64,000 bases of DNA from JAPPHA01 sp965242975 (GTDB lineage: Bacteria > Pseudomonadota > Alphaproteobacteria > Rhodobacterales > Rhodobacteraceae): assembly GCA_965242975.1 (NCBI GenBank), contig CBDETS010000007.1, forward strand, positions 310,001 through 374,000, read 5' to 3'. The notes beneath the pieces are model-generated. The model was given only the letters and a program-made list of their open reading frames with translations. It had not been told where the DNA came from and did not search any database. A program made the position numbers and the translations under genes. Positions within the stretch are counted from its first letter, which is position 1. The number at the start of each line of letters is the position of its first letter. This document shows positions 35,614-44,525 of this stretch, one piece after another.

Positions 35614-36177
35614 TCAATTTAGCCTTGAAACGTGGCCTTGAAATCGGTCCGGAAGAAGGATTATCAAAACAGCGGCACCAGAGTCATTCGCAAGCGCCTC
35701 ATGCCTTCGGGCGAGCGCGGGAGGTTGCGGCCCGCCTGGTCCCTTTTCACGCTGGCGGTCGATTCGCTTGAGGCGTCGCCGGTCCGCATCAAGCTGGCGC
35801 AGATGAACCTTGTGACGGGTTTGGGCATAAGTCTTCGTGCCGTCGTCTTTGGTCCGCTTGATGACAATTTTCCATATGGCGTTGCCGACCTCCAGGCACC
35901 CCAGGGCGTGCATTTCCTTCCGGCTGTGGAACCACTCACCCTCGTCGACGATGCGTTGGACCAGCGCGTCGTCTTTCGCAGTGACCTCGGGATGCCCGAC
36001 ACAGATCCAACCACGTTGGTGTTGAAGGGGGAATTCCCGAGACCGGTCCCGGTTCCAGCGTGAAGCCGTGGGCGTCGCCGCAATCGACAGCCTCGCAAGC
36101 GCTTCCGACCGGTGGTCAGCAACACCTCGAGGACGAAAGAATTTTCCAGTGCTGCGCTTGCGTGCGTTTCTGCCGTG
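35614..36177 (-). other. unassigned open frame, possible gene remnant
   Basis: A continuous minus-strand frame of 187 codons; the first ATG is only at 35913, giving 99 residues. The middle portion is protein-like, with GC-rich third positions: KDDALVQRIVDEGEWFHSRK, EVGNAIWKIVIKRTKDDGT, YAQTRHKVHLRQLDADRRRL. No family is recognised and no good ribosome binding site precedes the ATG. Best reading is the 3' part of a lost or acquired gene; a chance frame cannot be excluded. Confidence 0.3.
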
Positions 36178-36320
36178 TCACTTACGCGCCCCGTCATCGA
36201 CGAGGAGGAGGCGGAAAGATGAATGACCTGCCGCCGAATTCGTTCTCGAAGTCGTTTTCCGCTTGTCGAGTCCCGGAACTGCGAGAATGATAGAGGCTCA
36301 CCGCCAGTTCCACGGTATCT

Positions 36321-39188
36321 TCACGCAACGTTGCGACGAATCTCTTGCTCGGAAGCCATGGCGTCGTGAATTCGGTGAACGCAATGGAGATTCCTGTCAC
36401 CATACACATTGTCGACCCGATTGACCGGCGGCCAATACTTGTCGACCCGCAGCGCACCGGGCGGAAAACAGCCCTGTTCACGTGAATAGGGACGGTTCCA
36501 TTTCCCGACCAGGTCTTCCGCCGTATGGGGAGCATTTCGCAGTGGATTGTTGTCGGGTGCGGTACGGCCATGTTCGATATCGGCCGCCTCGTCGCAAATC
36601 GAGAGCATGGCGTCGCAAAACCGGTCGAGTTCTGCCTTGGTTTCACTTTCAGTCGGTTCAACCATCAGGGTTCCGGCGACCGGCCAACTCATCGTCGGTG
36701 CGTGGAACCCGCTGTCGATCAGACGCTTGGCAACATCGTCGACGGTCACTCCGGCAGATTCCTTGAGTGGACGGGTATCGATAATGCATTCATGGGCGAC
36801 CCGGCCGTTGCTGTTTGCAAAAAGGACGGGAAACACGTCCTTGAGTCTGCTGGCGATGTAGTTCGCGTTAAGGATCGCGATCCTCGTGGCTCGAGTCAGG
36901 CCCGTTCCCCCCATCATCAAGACATATGCCCAGCTGATCGGGAGAACCATTGCAGATCCGTACATGGTTGCCGCCACGGCACCGGGTTCACCGGTTTCCG
37001 GATTGCCCGGGAGGTACGGTGCCAGATGCAATTTGACCCCGATGGGCCCCATTCCGGGACCGCCGCCGCCATGGGGAATGCAAAAGGTCTTGTGCAAATT
37101 GAGATGGCTGACGTCGCCGCCAATGTCGCCGGGTCGGACCAGTCCCACCATGGCATTGAGATTGGCGCCGTCGATGTAGACCTGTCCTCCGCAATCGTGC
37201 ACGATTGCGCAGACGTCCTTGACGGAATCTTCGAAGACTCCATGTGTGGAGGGATATGTAATCATGCAGGCCGCGAGTTCGTCCCTGAACCGTTCCGCCT
37301 TGGATCGAAAATCTTCAACGTCAATGTCACCGTTTTTGAGCGAACCGACCGGAACGACACGCATGCCCGCCATAATGGCTGAAGCCGGATTGGTGCCATG
37401 AGCAGAAACGGGGATCAGGCAGACGTCGCGCCGGTGATCTCCTCGTTCCTTGTGGTAGCCAGCGATCGCCAGCAAGCCAGCGTATTCCCCCTGGGCGCCG
37501 GAATTGGGTTGCATGGACATGTCGTCGTAACCGGTGATCGCGCAGAGCTTTCGCTTGAGATCGGAAATCAGCTCGCTGTAGCCAGCCACCTGGTCCCTGG
37601 GTGCGAACGGGTGAATCTGGTTGAATTCGGGCCAACTGATGGAGGTCATTTCAGCAGTCGCGTTCAGTTTCATCGTACAGGAACCGAGTGGGATCATCGC
37701 CCTGTCGAGGGCGAGGTCCCGGTCGGACAGGCGCCGCATGTACCGGGTCATCTGCTGTTCGGCCCGGTTCATGTGAAATGCCGGATGCGTCAGGTATTCC
37801 GACCGGCGAACGAGTCGATCGGGCAGACGTTCCCGAACCTCTGTTTCGTGGTACTCGCGGTGAATGCCGAAAGCTCGCCAGACGCTTTCGATGATCTCGG
37901 GCGAGGTCAGTTCGTCAAGTGAAATTCCGACCCGGTCCTTGCCAATCCTCCGCAGATTGACTCCTTCGGATTCGGCTGCGTTCAGGATAACAGTTTGAGC
38001 GGGGCCAACCTCGACGGTTACCGTATCAAAGTGATTTTCCGGGGATACCGGGAATCCGTTTTCTTTCAATCCGGTCGCGAACCTGACGGTTTTTCGATGG
38101 ATTCGTTGAGCGATCGCTTTCAATCCGTCGGGCCCGTAGAAGACCGCATACATTGCGGCCACGATTGCCGGCAAGGCCTGGGCCGTGCACACATTTGACG
38201 TCGCCTTTTCCCGCCGAATATGTTGCTCGCGCGTCTGAAGAGCCAACCGGTAGGCACGGTTTCCCCTGGAGTCGACCGAAATACCCACGATGCGACCGGG
38301 CAATGCCCGAACAGCCTCTTTCTTGCAAGCAATATAGGCAGCATGAGGACCACCAAATCCAACCGGAAATCCGAACCTCTGGGTCGAGCCAACGGCAATG
38401 TCAACGTCCATTTCACCGGGTGATTTGAGCAACGTCAACGCGAGGGGGTCGGCGATTGCCACGGCGGTTGCCTGTCTTGAGTGCAATCGTGCGGCAATCT
38501 CCGAAAAATCCCGGATATCGCCGTAGGTCCCGGGATACTGGAACACGGCGCCGAACACGGCTGCCGCGGCCAGGTCGGTTTCCGGATTGCCGATCGTGAT
38601 GTCGATACCGAGCGGAACCGCCCGCGTCCGCATCACGGCGATGTTCTGCGGATGGCAATTCTCGTCAATGAAGAATCCGTTCGATCGGGATCTGGAAATG
38701 CGGCGGGCCATCATCATCGCTTCCGCGGCGGCGCTGGCCTCATCGAGAAGCGACGCATTGGCGATTTCCAATCCGGTCAGGTCCGCAACGACGGTCTGGA
38801 AGGTCAGCAGGGCTTCAAGGCGGCCCTGACTGATTTCCGGTTGGTATGGCGTGTATGCCGTGTACCATGCCGGGTTTTCCAGTATGTTCCGCTGGATCAC
38901 CGGAGGTGTGACCGTTCCGTAGAATCCCTGGCCGATAAGGGAGGTCAGGCATCGGTTCCTGGTCGCCACGGCCTTCAGATGTTGCAGGGCTTGCCGTTCG
39001 GACATTGGAGGCCCGAAATCCAGCGGCTCGCCTTGCATGAGAGCTTCAGGCACCGTCTCGTCAATCAGTTTGTCAATGGACTCGACGCCAATCGTGGCCA
39101 ACATCGTGCCGATTTCGTCGGGCGACGGACCGATGTGGCGGAGATTTGCGAAGTCGTATGGTTTGTAATCGGTGGGTACGAACGCCAT
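36321..39188 (-). CDS. gcvP: glycine dehydrogenase (decarboxylating), GcvP, single-chain P-protein
   Basis: 955 residues from ATG 39188 (MAFVPTDYKPYDFANLRHIG); the frame extends upstream into gcvH and that part is not used. Both halves of the P-protein are present: residues 1-440 (P1-like, including QPEISQGRLEALLTFQT) and the rest (P2-like). The PLP lysine lies in SHLNLHKTFCIPHGGGGPGM, with the glycine-rich loop. It decarboxylates glycine and passes the aminomethyl group to GcvH lipoamide. One base after the gcvH stop, last gene of gcvT-gcvH-gcvP, under the riboswitch at 40762. Confidence 0.97.
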   Translation of the reverse strand: MAFVPTDYKPYDFANLRHIGPSPDEIGTMLATIGVESIDKLIDETVPEALMQGEPLDFGPPMSERQALQHLKAVATRNRCLTSLIGQGFYGTVTPPVIQRNILENPAWYTAYTPYQPEISQGRLEALLTFQTVVADLTGLEIANASLLDEASAAAEAMMMARRISRSRSNGFFIDENCHPQNIAVMRTRAVPLGIDITIGNPETDLAAAAVFGAVFQYPGTYGDIRDFSEIAARLHSRQATAVAIADPLALTLLKSPGEMDVDIAVGSTQRFGFPVGFGGPHAAYIACKKEAVRALPGRIVGISVDSRGNRAYRLALQTREQHIRREKATSNVCTAQALPAIVAAMYAVFYGPDGLKAIAQRIHRKTVRFATGLKENGFPVSPENHFDTVTVEVGPAQTVILNAAESEGVNLRRIGKDRVGISLDELTSPEIIESVWRAFGIHREYHETEVRERLPDRLVRRSEYLTHPAFHMNRAEQQMTRYMRRLSDRDLALDRAMIPLGSCTMKLNATAEMTSISWPEFNQIHPFAPRDQVAGYSELISDLKRKLCAITGYDDMSMQPNSGAQGEYAGLLAIAGYHKERGDHRRDVCLIPVSAHGTNPASAIMAGMRVVPVGSLKNGDIDVEDFRSKAERFRDELAACMITYPSTHGVFEDSVKDVCAIVHDCGGQVYIDGANLNAMVGLVRPGDIGGDVSHLNLHKTFCIPHGGGGPGMGPIGVKLHLAPYLPGNPETGEPGAVAATMYGSAMVLPISWAYVLMMGGTGLTRATRIAILNANYIASRLKDVFPVLFANSNGRVAHECIIDTRPLKESAGVTVDDVAKRLIDSGFHAPTMSWPVAGTLMVEPTESETKAELDRFCDAMLSICDEAADIEHGRTAPDNNPLRNAPHTAEDLVGKWNRPYSREQGCFPPGALRVDKYWPPVNRVDNVYGDRNLHCVHRIHDAMASEQEIRRNVA

Positions 39189-39189
39189 G

Positions 39190-39561
39190 TCAATGCTCGT
39201 CTTCTTCCGTAAACGCCTTGTAGGCGTCTTCATCCATCAACTGATCAAGATCGCTGATCGACATCGGCTTGATCTTGAAAAACCAGGCGTTTCCGAAAGG
39301 GTCCTTGTTGACAAGCGACGGATCGTCGACCGTGCTCTCGTTGACTTCCACGATCTCCCCGTCACAGGGCGCCTCGATGCCGGAGGCGGCCTTGACGCTT
39401 TCGATAACGGCAATCTCCTCTCCGGCAACCACGTTCTGACCGATCTCGGGCAACTCGACGAAGACAACGTCTCCCAGCGCCTCTGCGGCATACTCGGTAA
39501 TGCCCACCGTAACGACTCCATCGTCGTCCTGAAGCCACTCATGTTGTTCGGTAAATCGCAT
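39190..39561 (-). CDS. gcvH: glycine cleavage system H protein
   Basis: 123 residues, standard size. The lipoyl-lysine is K57 in the conserved VIESVKAASGIEAP loop, and WFFKIKPMS is the usual C-terminal block. It shuttles the aminomethyl intermediate between P-, T- and L-proteins. Eleven bases separate it from gcvT and one base from gcvP. The L-protein role could be filled by the lpd at 61181. Confidence 0.98.
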   Translation of the reverse strand: MRFTEQHEWLQDDDGVVTVGITEYAAEALGDVVFVELPEIGQNVVAGEEIAVIESVKAASGIEAPCDGEIVEVNESTVDDPSLVNKDPFGNAWFFKIKPMSISDLDQLMDEDAYKAFTEEDEH

Positions 39562-39572
39562 GATGCATCCTT

Positions 39573-40715
39573 TCAGCGTCTTCGGTAATTCGTTGTGACA
39601 AATGGAAGGCTGGCAACGGTTGCACCCAGCCGTCTGTTTCGGACGTCAACAGCCACCGTTGACCCGGGTTCCGAAAATTCCGTTTCGACGTACCCCATGG
39701 AGACGGGAGCATTGACGCTCGGACCGAATCCACCTGAGGTGACGATACCTATGGGCTCCGAGGAGTCCTGATCAGCGAATATCACCGCTCCGCTCCGCAT
39801 GGGCACACGACCGGCAGGAGCAAGACCAACACGCACCCGGTTCGCGCCACTCGAAATCTGTTGTCCGATGAGTGCGGCGCCCGGATAGCCTCCTTCTCGA
39901 TTTCCACCAGGTCGTCGCACGCGTTGAATTGCCCAGGCCAGGTTTGCTTCGACCGGGGTCGTCCTTTCGTCGATGTCATTGCCATGAAGACAGAGTCCGG
40001 CTTCAAGGCGAAGTGAATCACGGGCGCCGAGACCGGCCGGCCGGACGCTGCCGGAATCGATGAGGGCCTGGGCGACAGCAGTTGTCGCGTTGATCGGCGT
40101 GGAGATTTCGAACCCGTCTTCGCCCGTGTAACCGCTCCGGGAGACCCAGCAGGCATGTCCCGAAAGATCCAGGTCACGTATGTCCATGAATCTCATGCCC
40201 CGGGTGTCCGCGCCCAGTCGTGCCAGCGCGCTTTCCGAGGCAGGTCCCTGAAGAGCGATCAGGCCTCGATGCTCGAACAGGACGTCGATCCGGCAAAACG
40301 GGGGAAGATGCGCCTGAAGATGGGATACGTCGCACTCGCGCCGCGCTCCGTTCACGACGAGGAAAAGTTCCCCGGACCGTTTCGCGAACATGAAGTCGTC
40401 CAGGATTCCCCCCGTCTCGCTGGTCAGGAATCCGTACCTTTGCCGATGGTCGGCCAGGTCAAGAACGTCGACCGGCGCAAGGGACTCGAGAGCGAGGCAC
40501 AGATCGTCAAAACGGGCTCCATCCGGCCTGATGACGATTTGCCCCATATGGCTGACGTCAAACAGGCTTGCGGCCTTTCGTGTGTGGTGATGTTCGCTCA
40601 GGACGCCTGCGCGGTATTGAATCGGTAACGTGTGCCCCGCGAACTCGATCATCTTCGCGCCGTGTGCGAGATGAAACTCGTAAAGCGGAGTGCGTTTGAG
40701 ATCTGGTTTCAACAA
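39573..40715 (-). CDS. gcvT: aminomethyltransferase, glycine cleavage T protein
   Basis: 380 residues from a TTG at 40715 (LKRTPLYEFHLAHGAKMIEFAG), with GAGG about 7 bases upstream; no better ATG exists near the conserved N-terminus. Family blocks are SLFDVSHMGQI, GGILDDFMFAKR with the catalytic Asp, WVSRSGYTGEDGFEI and ARDSLRLEAGLCLHGND. It transfers the methylene group to tetrahydrofolate and releases ammonia. First gene of the operon and directly downstream of a tandem glycine riboswitch. Confidence 0.96.
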   Translation of the reverse strand: MLKPDLKRTPLYEFHLAHGAKMIEFAGHTLPIQYRAGVLSEHHHTRKAASLFDVSHMGQIVIRPDGARFDDLCLALESLAPVDVLDLADHRQRYGFLTSETGGILDDFMFAKRSGELFLVVNGARRECDVSHLQAHLPPFCRIDVLFEHRGLIALQGPASESALARLGADTRGMRFMDIRDLDLSGHACWVSRSGYTGEDGFEISTPINATTAVAQALIDSGSVRPAGLGARDSLRLEAGLCLHGNDIDERTTPVEANLAWAIQRVRRPGGNREGGYPGAALIGQQISSGANRVRVGLAPAGRVPMRSGAVIFADQDSSEPIGIVTSGGFGPSVNAPVSMGYVETEFSEPGSTVAVDVRNRRLGATVASLPFVTTNYRRR

Positions 40716-40737
40716 TGGGGCCTCGCTCGTTCAGGCA

Positions 40738-40753
40738 ATCCGGATCACCGGAT
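40738..40753 (-). promoter_or_regulatory. hairpin between riboswitch and gcvT start
   Basis: ATCCGG (40738-40743), a 4-base loop and CCGGAT (40748-40753) form a 6-bp stem, 22 bases upstream of the gcvT TTG and immediately after aptamer 2. A plausible expression-platform element acting on transcription or ribosome access; no T run follows, so translation control is the more likely mode. Confidence 0.45.
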
Positions 40754-40761
40754 CGTCGACG

Positions 40762-40915
40762 CCCCATCTGTCCTGGTGCCTGAGATCGCTATCCCTTCGG
40801 CCGGTACGGCAGTACCTGTCTCCAGATGTATTCCCGAATGGTGGTCCTTTTGCCTGAGAGTTTCCGGGCGCGGTTGCCCCTTCGGCACTGGCGAAAACCA
40901 GATTCTCCCACCATT
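40762..40915 (-). promoter_or_regulatory. tandem glycine riboswitch of gcvTHP
   Basis: Read on the minus strand from 40915. Aptamer 1 has GGGAGAATCTGG, GCCGAAGGGGCAA and CTCTCAGGCAAAAGGACC (about 40826-40915). Aptamer 2 has CATCTGGAGA, GGCCGAAGGGATAG and ATCTCAGGCACCAGGACAGATG (about 40764-40822). Two aptamers in series are the classic cooperative glycine sensor that switches on the cleavage system when glycine accumulates. Position directly upstream of gcvT confirms the role. Confidence 0.95.
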
Positions 40916-41393
40916 TAACCCAAGTTAGCCTTGGGCACCGGTTCCGTCAACCGTCCGCGCATTTGCGCATCGTCAGTCCGAGCAGCACCCGTGTAACCGG
41001 TGGCAGGACGATAGGAATCGGCGTGTTCTGCCGGTGCAAATGAGAGCGAAGGCAGGGGCAAGCGCCGGATCCGAATCGCTCACCTCGAGACAGGGGGTGA
41101 AAGACACTTGTCTTCGACCGTTTGGCCACAGGGCGACGGCTTGGTTCACGCCGCTGCGGTGGCAAGACCGGGCCATGGCGCGACCGAACCGGGTCGGAAC
41201 GGAGCGCATCAGCCCGTCGAAAAGAGTGAATCGGTACGGCAACCCGTGTTTCAGTTTTCCGAAAATGTTCTTATTGTGGCCGCACACCCGTGTTCGTCGG
41301 GCGAGAACCGAACCGGCCATCCCGTCTTGGGTGGGGTCGGGGACAAGTCCGAGGGCCGACGGGTTCAACATATGAGCAATTGGGGGGTAACCC
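40916..41393. other. divergent region between riboswitch and Liv-type operon
   Basis: 478 bases holding the gcvTHP promoter (minus) and the promoter of the ABC operon (plus). No gene is supported; short frames here have no family. I did not find an operator dyad I trust. Confidence 0.45.
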
Positions 41394-42551
41394 ATGTTGA
41401 ATTACGATTTCAGACCATTCTCGGCGATGGCGGTGCTCGCACTCACCATTGTGGTGGCTGGCGCACCCGCAACGGCCGACGGCGCGAAAGTAGGAATGAT
41501 CACGACGCTTTCCGGCGGCGGTTCATCGCTGGGAATAGATGTCCGTGATGGATTCATGCTCGCGGTCCAGCAGTCTGGCAGAGACGATATCGAGGTCGTT
41601 GTCGATGACGATCAACGCAAACCCGACATCGCAGTCCAACTCGCAGACAAGATGGTTCAGTCCGACCGTGTGGATGTCTTGACCGGGATCATCTGGTCAA
41701 ACCTTGCGATGGCCGTTGTTCCCTCGGTCGTTGCCCAGGGAAAATTCTACCTGTCGCCGAATGCAGGGCCATCGGCGCTCGCAGGCAAGGGTTGTCACGA
41801 AAACTACTTCAACGTCGCCTGGCAAAACGACAATCTGCACGAGGCTGCGGGGAACTATGCCAACGATGCAGGTTTCGGCAATTCGTTCATACTGGCGCCG
41901 AACTACCCGGCGGGCAAGGACGCGCTGACCGGCTACAAGCGGTATTTCAAGGGGAGCCTCGCCGGCGAGGTGTACACGCAGCTCGGTCAGACCGACTACG
42001 CCGCCGAAATCGCCCAGATCCGGGCATCGGGTGCCGACAGCGTCTTCTTCTTCCTGCCGGGAGGCATGGGGATCTCCTTTATGAAGCAGTACTCGGGTTC
42101 CGGCGTGGATATCCCCGTACTCGGCCCGGCGTTTTCGTTTGACCAGGGAATCCTGGCTGCGGTTGGCGACGCTGCTCTCGGAGTCAGGAACACGTCCCAA
42201 TGGTCCAAGGACCTGGACAATGAGGCAAACCGCAACTTCGTCACGAGTTTCGAAGAGGCTTATGGCCGCCTGCCGTCGCTCTATGCGTCCCAGGGCTTCG
42301 ACACGGCCAACCTGCTGATCTCGGCGCTCGAAAAGGCTGATGTTTCTGACGCGGATGCGTTTCGGGATGCCATTCGCGCGGCCGAATTTGCCTCGGTGCG
42401 CGGGGACTTCAGCTTTGACACCAATCACCACCCGATACAGGACATCTACGTCAGGGAAGTCATCAGGGAAGGGGACATTCTCACCAATCGGATCATTTCG
42501 ATCGGTTTGGAGGATCACTCGAACGTCTACGTGGCAGACTGCCCGCTCTGA
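41394..42551 (+). CDS. livK: ABC transporter periplasmic binding protein, branched-chain-amino-acid/amide type
   Basis: 385 residues. Signal peptide within the first 29 residues (FSAMAVLALTIVVAGAPATADG), then a type I periplasmic fold: KVGMITTLSGGGSSLGIDVR, VDVLTGIIWSNLAMAVVPSV, YLSPNAGPSALAGKGC, FILAPNYPAGKDALTGYKRY. A Cys pair is possible around KGCHENYF and the C-terminal VADCPL. It delivers ligand to the LivHMGF-type complex encoded downstream. The ligand could be a branched-chain amino acid, amide or aromatic acid; not decidable here. Confidence 0.9.
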   Translation: MLNYDFRPFSAMAVLALTIVVAGAPATADGAKVGMITTLSGGGSSLGIDVRDGFMLAVQQSGRDDIEVVVDDDQRKPDIAVQLADKMVQSDRVDVLTGIIWSNLAMAVVPSVVAQGKFYLSPNAGPSALAGKGCHENYFNVAWQNDNLHEAAGNYANDAGFGNSFILAPNYPAGKDALTGYKRYFKGSLAGEVYTQLGQTDYAAEIAQIRASGADSVFFFLPGGMGISFMKQYSGSGVDIPVLGPAFSFDQGILAAVGDAALGVRNTSQWSKDLDNEANRNFVTSFEEAYGRLPSLYASQGFDTANLLISALEKADVSDADAFRDAIRAAEFASVRGDFSFDTNHHPIQDIYVREVIREGDILTNRIISIGLEDHSNVYVADCPL

Positions 42552-42574
42552 CGATCTTGATCCGGTTTCAGGGC

Positions 42575-42603
42575 TCCCGGCGGGATGACATCACCCGCCG
42601 GGA
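42575..42603 (+). other. intercistronic hairpin after the binding-protein gene
   Basis: TCCCGGCGGG (42575-42584) pairs perfectly with CCCGCCGGGA (42594-42603), a 10-bp GC-rich stem with a 9-base loop, in the 64-base gap before livH. No T run follows. Expected to stabilise the livK message or limit read-through into the permease genes. Confidence 0.75.
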
Positions 42604-42615
42604 CGCACGGGACAC

Positions 42616-43548
42616 ATGACGACGACTCTGATTGCGGAGCAGATCCTGAACGGTCTGCAGTTCGGGGTCATGCTTTTCCTGATGTCGGCGGGTCTGACGT
42701 TGATCTTCGGTGTCATGGGATTGATCAATCTGGCCCACGGTTCGCTGTACATGGTCGGAGCGTTCGCCTGTGCCGCGGTGGCCATGGCCAGCGGATCGTT
42801 CTGGCTGGGGCTTGCAGCCAGCCTTGCGGCCGCGGCCGCGGTTGGTGCGATCATTGAAATCGTCGTGATCAAGAGGCTTTATGGCCGTGACCACCTTGAT
42901 CAGGTCCTCGCCACCTTCGCCCTGATCCTGGTCTTCTCGGAAGGCGTACGCTGGATCTTTGGCGCGTTTCCCCTGTATCTCGACATCCCGGATTCCCTGG
43001 CAGGCGCCGTCCTGCTACCGGGCGAAATCCACTATCCGCTGTATCGGCTGTTGATCATCGCCGTGGGCCTTGCGATTGCCGCCGGCTTGGCTGGCCTGAT
43101 TTCGTTTACGCGAATCGGAATCCAGATCCGCGCCGGACAGACGGACCGGGAAATGATTGCCGTCCTCGGCGTCGACATCAACAGGTTGTACACGCTGGTT
43201 TTTGCACTCGGCGCCGCACTGGCCGGCCTTGCAGGCGCGCTCGTCGGAACAATTCAATCGGTGGAAGTCGGTATGGGCGAACCGGTTTTGATTCTTGCAT
43301 TCGTCGTCATCGTCATCGGAGGAATTGGTTCGGTCAAGGGAGCCCTGGTTGGCGCAGTGCTCGTCGGCGTGACCGATACGGTGGGGAGATTCCTTCTTCC
43401 CCAGGCTTTTGGGGTTTTCATGGACCCGTCGTCTGCCACGGCCGTCGGATCTTCCCTCGCGTCCATGTTGATTTATGTCTTGATGGCACTCGTCCTCTAT
43501 CTTCGACCAGGAGGTCTCTTCGGTCGAGCGTATGCTCACCAGCCATGA
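42616..43548 (+). CDS. livH: ABC transporter permease, LivH type
   Basis: 310 residues, hydrophobic throughout with about eight membrane segments. N-terminal QILNGLQFGVMLFLMSAGLTLIF, GLINLAHGSLYMVGAF and the C-terminal VVIVIGGIGSVKGALVGAV loop are LivH features. It forms the membrane channel with LivM. The last four bases overlap the livM start (ATGA at 43545), indicating coupled translation. Confidence 0.95.
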   Translation: MTTTLIAEQILNGLQFGVMLFLMSAGLTLIFGVMGLINLAHGSLYMVGAFACAAVAMASGSFWLGLAASLAAAAAVGAIIEIVVIKRLYGRDHLDQVLATFALILVFSEGVRWIFGAFPLYLDIPDSLAGAVLLPGEIHYPLYRLLIIAVGLAIAAGLAGLISFTRIGIQIRAGQTDREMIAVLGVDINRLYTLVFALGAALAGLAGALVGTIQSVEVGMGEPVLILAFVVIVIGGIGSVKGALVGAVLVGVTDTVGRFLLPQAFGVFMDPSSATAVGSSLASMLIYVLMALVLYLRPGGLFGRAYAHQP

Positions 43549-44525
43549 TTTCGGAAGAAAGACTTAACCTGATTCTGGCCGTCTTGCTGGTCGCCGTTCC
43601 GGCGGGTGCCCTTCTATTCGATCAGCCGTACATCCTGACGCTTGCGACCCGTGTGGTGATCCTGGGGATGGCAGGAATCGGATTGAACCTGGTTCTCGGC
43701 TATGGAGGCTTGGTGTCGTTTGGACACGCCGCATATTTCGGAGCGGGCGGATACGTTGCAGGTATCCTCGCTCACCATGCCCTTAACGCCGATCCGATCA
43801 TCGAGTTCCCGTTCATCATTCACGGAACCGCAGAAATGCTGGTCATATGGCCGTTTGCGATGTTAACGGGCGCGCTCCTGGCACTCTGTATCGGTTTTCT
43901 TTCGCTCCGGACGAGCGGCGTCTACTTCATCATGATCACGCTCGCTTTCGCGCAGATGCTCTACTACTTCGCGGTCTCGTGGCCATCCTATGGCGGGGAA
44001 GACGGCTTGCCGACCTACGTCCGGAGCAGTTTTCCGGGCGTAAGCACCATGCAACCGCTTCCGTTCTTCGGTATCTGCCTCGCACTCCTGTTCCTCGTGA
44101 TCTGGCTGACTTCCCGGGTGGTCAACTCGCACTTCGGCATGGCCCTTCAGGCAACCCGGCAAAATCCGGGCCGTGCCGCCAGCGTCGGCGTCGAAGTTTT
44201 CAGGACCCGACTCACCGCGTTTGTGATTTCCGGGGCCATTGCGGCGCTGGCCGGCGCGCTGTTCACCGAGTTGTACAGATTCGTAAGTCCGACGATGTTC
44301 AACTGGCATACTTCGGGCGAGATCATCGTCTTTGTCATCCTCGGTGGCGTCGCGCGCTTGTATGGTCCGATTGTCGGAGCCGCGTGCTTTGTTCTCCTCG
44401 AACAGGTCCTCGGTGGCATAACCGAGCACTGGCAGTTCTGGCTCGGAGTGGGTCTCCTGATCGTCGTCCTGTTCGCCAAGGGCGGAATTATTGGATTGCT
44501 TGTCAGGAAAGAGGCACGTGGCTGA
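43545..44525 (+). CDS. livM: ABC transporter permease, LivM type
   Basis: 326 residues. Conserved LivM segments are GIGLNLVLGYGGLVSFGHAAYFG near residue 45, LRTSGVYFIMITLAFAQMLYY near 120, and the EAA-like cytoplasmic loop ATRQNPGRAASVGV near 205. GEIIVFVILGGVARLYGPIVGA lies near the end. Pairs with LivH. Overlaps livH by 4 bases and livG by 8 bases. Confidence 0.95.
   Translation: MISEERLNLILAVLLVAVPAGALLFDQPYILTLATRVVILGMAGIGLNLVLGYGGLVSFGHAAYFGAGGYVAGILAHHALNADPIIEFPFIIHGTAEMLVIWPFAMLTGALLALCIGFLSLRTSGVYFIMITLAFAQMLYYFAVSWPSYGGEDGLPTYVRSSFPGVSTMQPLPFFGICLALLFLVIWLTSRVVNSHFGMALQATRQNPGRAASVGVEVFRTRLTAFVISGAIAALAGALFTELYRFVSPTMFNWHTSGEIIVFVILGGVARLYGPIVGAACFVLLEQVLGGITEHWQFWLGVGLLIVVLFAKGGIIGLLVRKEARG

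Larger units (their letters stand above)
35124..36320. other. 1.2 kb region without an assigned gene
   Basis: The longest gene-poor stretch of the window, between the SDR and gcvP, which converge. It contains a 10-bp tandem duplication (35201-35220) and an unassigned open frame on the minus strand (35614-36177). A second minus-strand frame (35252-35617) ends FGLGGVNYGFMRSALA but has no recognisable family. The high density of overlapping frames without families suggests remnants of acquired DNA. Confidence 0.5.

Noticed and set aside
35252..35617. 121-codon minus-strand frame ending GGVNYGFMRSALA
   Set aside because: Only the last part looks mildly protein-like; no family, start or codon pattern supports a gene.
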